Assembly: GCA_922989275.2 (NCBI GenBank)
Contig: OV277856.1
Span: forward strand, 82,851,038-82,915,037
Length of the DNA: 64,000 nucleotides
Source: Gari tellinella
Taxonomy: Eukaryota > Mollusca > Bivalvia > Cardiida > Psammobiidae
Direction: 5' to 3'
In this document: piece after piece, positions 22,967 through 32,400 of the stretch
How the letters are laid out: each line of letters begins with the position of its first letter
Numbering within the stretch: the first letter of the stretch is position 1
Translations under genes and position numbers: made by a program
The notes under the pieces: model-generated
The model's database searches: none
Told to the model about the DNA's origin: nothing
The model's input: the letters and a program-made list of their open reading frames with translations, nothing else

Positions 22967-23156
22967 AATACAAAACAACTAACTTCATGTCTTGTATTTT
23001 ACAGGTACCCAGTAGGTGGTTGTGTGGCGAAGTGACGCGTGTGTTTGCTTGTTTTAGCTAAATAGTACTACCGACATCAAGCGTGTACTAGCTGATCTAT
23101 AAAATAACCTTCTTCAATCACGGTCCTAGGTTCGAGACCAAGCACTTCTCACCACA
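22967..23156 (+). promoter_or_regulatory. TPPP 5' flank and probable 5' UTR
   Basis: The stretch between the E element and the TPPP ATG. TTTGCTTGTTTTAG ending at about 23056 is a good splice acceptor, so a separate upstream non-coding exon is possible. GGTTCGAGACC near 23128 matches a tRNA B box but has no clear A box. No TATA box that I would trust. Confidence 0.4.
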
Positions 23157-23404
23157 ATGTCTGGAGAGACTGACGGAGGTGCGGTCGGTGGAGATGCCGG
23201 AAGTAAACAGACAGATGAGGTGGCGGAGTTATCTGAAAAGTTCGCGGCGTTCTGTGAAGTTAAGACCAAGAACCAGTTCACCCCTAAGGCGTGTAATAAG
23301 CTGGTGAAAGACTGCTTTGTTGACCATTACAAATTTAAAGGTGTTATACTGACCAATAGAGTTGATTCCAGTGTGTTCTCAAGGTTAAAGGAGGACAAGA
23401 AACA
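23157..23404 (+). CDS. TPPP exon 1
   Basis: Codes residues 1-82 and two bases of codon 83. The donor is GTAAGT at 23405. It holds the N-terminal tail and the start of the p25-alpha core ([19 protein letters not shown]). Confidence 0.93.
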
Positions 23405-26400
23405 GTAAGTAGGCTTGCTGCCGTTAAAGTCAAACCTGTGTTTGTGACCATGCACCGGGTGAAGATGCATGGTGATCTTTTCAGACAGATGGTCGCTTAA
23501 TGCTAGGCAAAAGACGCACAGAAGGCTCCTACAGGAGCGTTCTGTTGGACTCTTCTCTCTGCGTTAAGCTGCCACCTGTCATGTATAACAAATGCACCAT
23601 CTGTTAACCCTTAGCCTGCCACTCACGACTATAGCTCCATATGCAAACAGCTTGGATCCGGATGAGACGCCGAGTAACTCGGCGTCTCATCCGGATCCAA
23701 GCTGTTTGACACTCGGACAACATTTTCAGCAATTTTGAGCAACTTTGAAGCACTTTGAAACTTGAAGCAGACGAGAAATATAGCAGACGACAATTTATTT
23801 GGCGGGCTAAGGGTTAATGGTCATCTAATACAGGTTTGACTGTTTGCGACCACGCGGTATTAGGTCTTTCACTCATTCTCCCCTGAAACTTCAAATGGAC
23901 AAGTCCAGTTCCAATTAATATTAGTTCATGTTTTACTATGAAGGAATACTTTACAATATATTGCCAAAATTGACATGAAGTGCAGACCTTAATCAAAAGG
24001 TTCTTGCATGGAGAAGCCCTCTGATCTTGGTCTAACTGTTTGCATAGTATCAGTGCACTATTTAGTGGAGGAATAAATAAAGGCGTAAAATGAGTATTTA
24101 AGGAGAAAGGGGTTAAAAGAACTGGCATAATATTAGTCATCTAACTATTACTGAAGACGAGCACTTATGCAGACACATTGCCTAGCTCGAAAAATGTTAA
24201 AACACATGTGATCTACCATACCAAGCTTTATGACACTATACGTAGTTTTTGGAATATTCAGAGAAAAATGTGTAAACATTTCAAGAGAAAGCATAAACAG
24301 TACAGTCAAAAGGAACAACAGCATATTAATGATGTTAAAGACAGGTGGTAAATCTCGGCAACAGAAAGTTTAATCTTTATTTGTTCAACATCGATTATAC
24401 CCGGCGTCTGATCAGGCTCCAAACTGTTTGTTCCTCAAATTTAAAGAAAGTGACAACATTTTCAAGAAATTGTCATTATCTACATTTTATAGCAATGCGT
24501 GTACGTATCGTTTAAACGGGAAAGAAAATGTAGCAGTCGAAACTCGATACATCGAACTCACGTTAATTCAAACATACCCATATTTCAAAGTTAAAAACGT
24601 GGCTTAGCCACGTTTTAACTTTGAAATACGGGTATGTTCGACTTATGCGAGATCGACTTTTCGAAATTCAACTTATGAAATACTTGTACGGTCGATTTAA
24701 GCGAGTTCGAAGTATTGAGTTTCGACTGTATTCTCCATTTTGTATCTGTGTTTCAGATATATGAATGTTACCAATGCCAAATGCAAGCAGTTCTTGCAGT
24801 ACGCAGCGTTCGAGTTTGCCAAACTTAAGAAAGGCAATGACAAACTTCCCAAAGACGACCCGGCGGTCAAGGAGATGTATGATGGGTTAGTGGAGAAGGT
24901 CATGACCTCTAAGGGTCCAGTCATTAAAACAGTGGTAAGATAGCCATAGTAACGGCATTTATTCTTAGCTCAGTATACTATGGGGAAGACGTTATTCTTT
25001 CTAAACGCGTTTATGCTAAAACTATATATGATTTCTTTGCTAACAGTTTGGGGGCCAGATCTGACAACGGGTAACCTGGCCCCGAGGTTATAAAACTTAA
25101 TATGATTTCTGTGCTCAAAACTCACAATTTTTCTCAGCTCATAACACTTCAGCAAACATTTTATAATATATAACAACTATTTGCATACCATAACTCTATT
25201 GTAAAAATACAAGTATATCCAAATCAGGTTATTTAAATCAGCTCAAGCAAGTTTTGTAAAAACTAAAGCATGTAATCAAAACTGAGTTTTGAGCACAGAG
25301 TTCGTTTTAAGTTTTATAACATCGGGTTCCGAACTTTTAGCCACTCAGATAAAACTAAATCTTCAACTAATTTCCAACATTGTCTTGCCATTGGTTTGCG
25401 TTTAGTTTAAATGGGATTGGGTAGCGTCTTTTTCTCTGTTAATAAATTATTATATAATATCTTCGTTATCGCGAATTCTCTAAAACCATGGCGTGCGATC
25501 GGTTTTTAACCCATTACCCCATAGCCTGTTTCTAGGAGTTAAAATATGTGACCTATTAAGGCAGGTTGAAAGTAAAGCAGAATGCGCCCTAGGGCGCATT
25601 CTGCTTTACTTTCAGCCTGCTTTAAGCTACTACCTGCTAGGATATAGAAAATATTTCTTATGGTACATATTCATGACAGTATAAAATGGAACTATTTTCT
25701 TTGACGGATGAATAAAATACATGCGCTAAAAGTCGCTTCTATAAGGGAAAGGGTTAAGGCAGATGGCTGCGTAAAGTAGGATGAAGGCTTTGCAGAACAT
25801 TACTACAAGAGCAGCCCATTTTAATTTGACTCTTAATTTGTTTGTTTTTCGTTTGTGTGTTATTGTTGTTTTTGTTTGTTTAACTATATTTCTATTGAGG
25901 TGTCGAAAAAGTTGACTGTCTTAAGTGGTAAACTGGCGAGGCTATAACAAATCTGAACGCAGTAAAGTGGAGAACGCGTTCTTCTTTCCGCTTAATACAG
26001 CGCTCCCTCTCTACAACGACATCCAATGGGAGACACAGATTGTGTGTGTTGTTCGGAGGAGGTCGTTATAGGGACGGAACATTTTAAGACTTTGCTTACA
26101 TTTGCAAACAGCTTGAATCCAGATCAGACGCCGCGTAACGCGGCGTCTGATCTGGATTCAAGCTGTTTGTCACTCGTCATTATATCTATTCTATCAAAAT
26201 GTCCACTTATATGTAACTTTGAAAAAAACTGCAGACGACAAAGTTAAGCAGACGGTATTGCAGTCATGAAAAGGTTGGACAAAAATGTCTTGTTTGGGGA
26301 ACATCGGCAATGGTCGTTGTAAGGAGGGAATCGTTGTTGGGAGGGGCGTTGTAGAGAGGAAGCGCTGTAGCAGCTAAACACAAACGCTATAAAATAAGAT

Positions 26401-29400
26401 GTTCACGATTGGCAAAGACTCGACGTCGGATCTTGCTCAAAACTATTTGTAACGGTTATTGTTGTTTTACACTTGTAGCAAATTCGATTACGAGGGGTGT
26501 TCAAATAGTTTTGATACTGGATCAATAACTTCAGTATTATAAGTGCGAAATGCATGTGTGATATATCATTTTAAAGAGCAATTATTCGCCTACACGATGG
26601 TATAAGACACGATAAGATCACATAACCCGATAAGTCACAACATGCACCTAAATGACCCCTACTCGAGGACACTGGAACATAGCACTTTCCAGACATTATT
26701 TTTTGACGTAATAACTTCTTAAAGAGTACAATTTCCAGATTTTATTTTGAAATATATCAGTTTATGTCTAAATTTTAATGTTAATAAAAATTGATTTCTA
26801 TTAAAAGGGTTAACTGTCTTAAATCTCATTTTTTCAAACGAGATTTCTTATTTTGGCAATGACAAAAGTGGATATGTTTTATCGAACGCTATGAAAATGT
26901 TCTAGATCAATATATCTACATTTTGATTTTAAAACACGAAACCCTACTTCTATGGCTTCAATTATAGCCTGGTTTAATGTAAAAATGAGTTTGTGATTTC
27001 ACTCACTACTTTTATACATAACTGTAGATTTACTTTTTTATTATATTTTCAGTACGTGTTTAGTATTAGCTCTATTTTTGATATTTTATATAATAATAAC
27101 ATTTAAAACTGTGTAGTGTTTGCTTAATTGTCTGAATTTATTTGACATAAAATTTCATAAACTTATTCAAAATAGTAAAGCCGTAATAATACTTATAGTA
27201 TCAAATTGTGTTCAGAAAATTAACTCAATAATACACAAAAAAGGTTCAGTGTCCTCGAGGAGGGGTCATTTAGGTTCATGTTGGGGCTGATCGAGTAATG
27301 CGATCTTATCGTGCATTATTTAAGGAATAATTCGAATATTTATTGTATTTATGGAGGTATGAAAAAAAAACCTGGTCACACTGTATGAAACCGCGAAGCG
27401 GTTTCATACAAAAGTGTGACCAGGTTTTTTTTTCATACCTCCATGAATACAATAAATATTCCGAATTATTCCTTATAATTTAATATCACTAATGAATTTA
27501 AGAAAGAAGTTAAATAGAGAATCTGACGCGAATGTTCATTTTTAACGCTTTTAAAACGTTAGTTGTAGTCCCTCCGCCATATATATTTTCCGCCAAAACG
27601 CGGCGTTGTTTTGTAGTAACGTCAACGACGTCATTTGGCGTCCTGCTCCATGCAGCGCTTGTGGAGAGCAGTTGGACTAAGAGAAAGTAGTCCTGAAAAG
27701 GCGTGGCCTAAATTTAATTTTGTTTCATGGAGTTATGAAACAAAAATTACAGCCAGTCACAGCTGACCAAATGTAATGAAAACAAATAATATTAAATTAT
27801 ACCAACGTGTTGGGAAAGAATTGTTCTTTAAAATGATATGTCACACATGCCTATTTTGCACTTATTATAAGGAAGTTATTGATCCAGTATCAAAACTATT
27901 TGAACTACCCTCGTACATAGGCATTCGGCCCGTTGGCTATGACACTACCCCTAGCTGCTATAACCCCCTCCACCACCACCAAACGTGGATAAAATACCCC
28001 AAAATCTATCCATACATTCAATAATCATCATAAAAGAACATTTCCTGAAGTTTCATGAAATTTAAAAAAAAAATTTTTTTTGCTAATTTATATAAGTAAA
28101 ATAGTAAAGGCTGCCATGAAAAAGCGCCTTGCAGAAGCAACCCTCAAGTTCCCAACCCTGTCATTTTGTCAAATCTTGGACGATCTGGACAGATGATGGC
28201 TCATTGTTTACAGCAAACAGTTTTCTTTGACGATAATTGGTAAAAAATTCAAAGCAATCGGCGAACACGCGCATGGGGACTCGAAGGGTGGGGAGACCCC
28301 TTAGTCGGAAACTATCCGTCACGCAAAATTTTCCCAAACAAACGACTGGTTGCCCAGTCAAACTATTCTCATTCTAGCGAAACCGAGAACCAGCTTCAAA
28401 GCAGGAAATGACGCAAAAAGTCAACCGTCTCAATTGGTCGTATTCGAATCAGGACAACTATTGCGTGAATTGGAATAGTTGTCAACAAGTTCTATTCGAA
28501 TCATCACTTGATGTTTTCCGTTGACAAAATGTTGTCAAACCATCAAATCTTTGACCACAATTTCGATTCGAGTCGGGTCAAAATTGTTGTCATCAGTAAA
28601 TCTTCGCGCATTTGCTCCGCCCAGTTTTCGTTGACAACAAACTCGATGATTCGAATACGACCAATGATCATATACGTTTGTCAACAGACTTGAAAACGAA
28701 AGTTATCTAGAAATTTATTTCGTGACAGAAATGCTCATTTACCGATAATTCAAAAGGTATTTATTATATATTTCATTTTCTATTAATTACCCGTACCATG
28801 GTGTAATGCATGGTCGCAAATGCACTTGTTAATCGCTGAATCAGTGAATGACTGACGAACAAGTCCAAAAATTAAGGTGACAGAAGGATTCCGATATAAG
28901 GTGCCTATCGAACTTTTTATTTCTTCACTTGTGCTCGTGTCTTGCTTGGGCTGTGAGCTAACTTTCTTTGAACAGAACTGTTAAATGTAAATAATAAGCC
29001 ATCATTTGTCAAAATCGGTCCAAAAATGACAAAATGACAAGGTTGGGAAGTTGATGGCTCTGAATACACATCCACCTTCTCATTGTATACATATATGATA
29101 CGAATTTTTTTTATTTTTTTTGAAACTTCTTGAAACTTCTTGAAACTTCTTGAAACATTTGTTAAGGATGTTTGTTGAACATATGGATGTATTTTGACTC
29201 ATTTTGAAAGATTTATGGGGGGGGGGGGGTCATAGCTTACGCGCCGAAAACCTGTGCCCTCGTATAGAGAATGAATAATATCTTCCCCACTGTACAATCC
29301 TAAAAGACACACTCATCATTAACGAATACACTCTAATACTGACTCTTGAGAAAGCGAGTACAATGCAATAACTGATGAGTGTTATGCAAGAGGTTGCCCT

Positions 29401-32400
29401 ACCTGTAGGTTTCCGGCTCGGAACACAACATCAACATCGCTCTAAAATATTGAACTCTTTCGTTAACCCATTAACCCATAAATACGCCTTTTTACACCTC
29501 TAGTTTATTCATCCATCGAGGAAAATAGTTCTAATTTACACAATTATGAATATGTACCACAAGAAATAGTTTCTATATTCTAGCAGATTTTTTCTTAAAG
29601 CAGGCTGGAAGTAAAGCAGAATGCGCTCTAAGGCGCATTCTGCTTTACTTTCAACCTGCTTTAAGTAGTAACATGTTTTCAAAATTAGAAACAGGATTTG
29701 GGGTAATGGGTTAAAACGTATCGTTAAGTTATAGTATCGTATTTCAGTTTTCTACGACATCCTGTAAGTACCTGTACATGTATCAACTTCGTCTTGCGAC
29801 TTTTTTTCAACTGTAACAGAAAAAGATACGAAAATGCAACATCAACTTTCGCATTCTTTTTTAGTCCTTAACTTTCGACGCAAACGAAGTTCTATATAAA
29901 TTCCCGCAGCAAATCCTACAATTGATATACGAAAATCGAGAGTTCAGGGCTGAAAAAGGAATGCGAAAATCGACGTTCTCATTTTCGTACATTTTTACTG
30001 TGGAAAAAAGTCGCAAGACGAAATGTTTACAGATACTAACCGGATTTTTAATAACGTTACTTTCACCGTTTGAAATACAATCAACCTCGATACCAGGAGC
30101 TCGCAGTATATTTTCATGCTAATGGGTAAAGGATTAATTAATAAGTTCTGCTCTTAAACATTAAAACTCTCTGACCAACATGTTTGCCCATGGAAGTCAA
30201 TACATGTATACGGTTACCATTAACCCATTACCCCATAAATATGACCTTTTTATGCCTTTAATTTATTCTTCCACTGAAGAAAATAGTTTCACTTTATACA
30301 GTTATAAATATTTACCATAATAAATACATTTTTGTATTGCTACCAGTATATTATCATATCATATTGTGGCTTATAGCAGGCTGAAAGTAATGCAGAATGC
30401 ACCTTAAGGTACATTCTGCTTTACTTTCAACCACCTTTAAGTGATCACCTATCTTAAATACTATAAACTCACTCACTCACTCACTCATGTCGAGCCGTCT
30501 GCTTCCGCCGACGTCCTCGGGTAGACATGGACCTCCAAACGTCTTTGTTAAGCATTCATTCCGCAATTTCCACTGTATTGCTCATTCTGGTGTCCTCCAA
30601 AAGACCGTCTACGTACGTCTTTCTTTGCCCATCCCTACTACAGTGGAGAATCTGTTATTCTTTCCCGTTTAAACGCAAACGTACGCAAACGCACGCAAAC
30701 GCAAAGCACTAAAACGTAGAAAAGAACAACTTTTGGACAATTCTGATATTTCTTGTTTATCTTGGTGGCAAACAGTTTGGAGCCTGATCAGACGCCGGGT
30801 TACCCGGCGTCTGATCTGGCTCCAAACTGTTTGCACTGCAAATAATAGTTTTAGCGTAAACGCGTTTATTTGGGAAAGAATAACAGATTCTCCACTGTAC
30901 GAGTTCCCTGTCTTGGCTGCCATAATACAAGGTGGCTACATGTAGTTGGAAGTTCTTAATGTCAGCAAACTTCAATCTTCTGAGCCTTATTTATATAATG
31001 TTTTATACTATAAACAGGCTATGGGGTAATGGGTTAACATTTGAAATGGCTAACATGAGGAACTATCTCAGCGCCACGGGCATGGTTGAACCTAAACCAG
31101 AAATTCCCATCATGGAGATTATCATATGATAAGGCCGCTTGAGATGTTAAAAGTAACATGTGTTGAAATATATCACTGAAAGATCTGCAAATAAACTGGA
31201 TGGAGATTATTTAGACCGTTACTGATTATTCCTGGTTTTCATGTTAAACCTTTCATCGCCCAAACTATCGCCTTCTATAACGCCATTCACCGTCATGTTA
31301 GACGAAACTTCTGGTTTAATGCTGTTGTCTGCACTGTTGATTCACATCTACACTTTAGGAGGTTTGAATGAAAGAATATCGATACGGTTTGTAAACAGTT
31401 TTGATCTGGATCTAAACCGTTTGCAGTAGCACTGTAGTTATAGTAGATGTGAAAGGTAAACTTCTCAGACAGGCTTTTCAACTCTTTTCAAATAAATCAT
31501 ATGCTGATATGATTCAGTAGATCTATATCCTTTATTTTAACTTCAGTTCCATGTATTTTCAATAACGTACTATTTGCAAGACGAAATAAAGCAAAAATGC
31601 CTCTTACGTATTCCTGCATAATATGTATTTTCTTTCTGTATAATGACATTAAGCTGTCAAATTTCCCCAAAAATGTTCGTGTTTCTTCGGTAGACACAGA
31701 ATTGGCTGTACTCTATAATATACAGTGCTCCCTCTCTACAACAACACTCAATGGGAGAAACAGATTGTGTGTGTTGTTCGGAGGGTAAATTAAGACGCGT
31801 AGAGTACATTTGCAAACAGTTTTAACCCAGATCTTACACGGCGTCTAATCAGGATTCGTCAGACTTAGTGGTCTTGTTTAGGGAATAGCCGCAATCATTG
31901 TTGTAAGGAGGGACTCGTTGTTCGGAGGGCCATTGTAGGGAGGGTGTACTGTGATGTCATATTTTTATTAAGTGTATTCTAAAAGAAGAAGTGGATATCT
32001 CTAAAGACAGGTGATCGCTTAATACGAGCTCTCTGTATATATACATGTATATTATCTACATGCCTCATTTTTGTCCAGTATTATGCAACCAATTGTCTGC
32101 TAACGGGTTTTCTATTGAATATTTACTTACTACAAGTTTGACTGTAATATATTGTGTACATGTGTAATGTGCATCAATAAATAGAAGCAATTTCGTATGT
32201 TTCTTTTGGGCACTGTTTACCGTTATAATAGATAACCTTGCAATTTCCGGAGCACATGGCGTCATCATCGGCGATTTCCGTCTGTTTTTCATGGCAACTG
32301 TTCAAACACTTATGCTAGGGTTTATAGATACGCTGATAAAAAGAGATAAAATGGATCTTTAAGGTCGAAGTCGATTCTGCTGCTGCCAATTTATTACAGC

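Larger units (their letters stand above)
30220..31037. mobile_element. Family B MITE split by a retroposon-like insert
   Basis: B begins TTAACCCATTACCCCATAAA and ends GGGGTAATGGGTTAA (TTAA 31034-31037). The core-2 hairpin is about 30372-30440. The right shell is interrupted at ATACTATAAAC. Confidence 0.85.
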
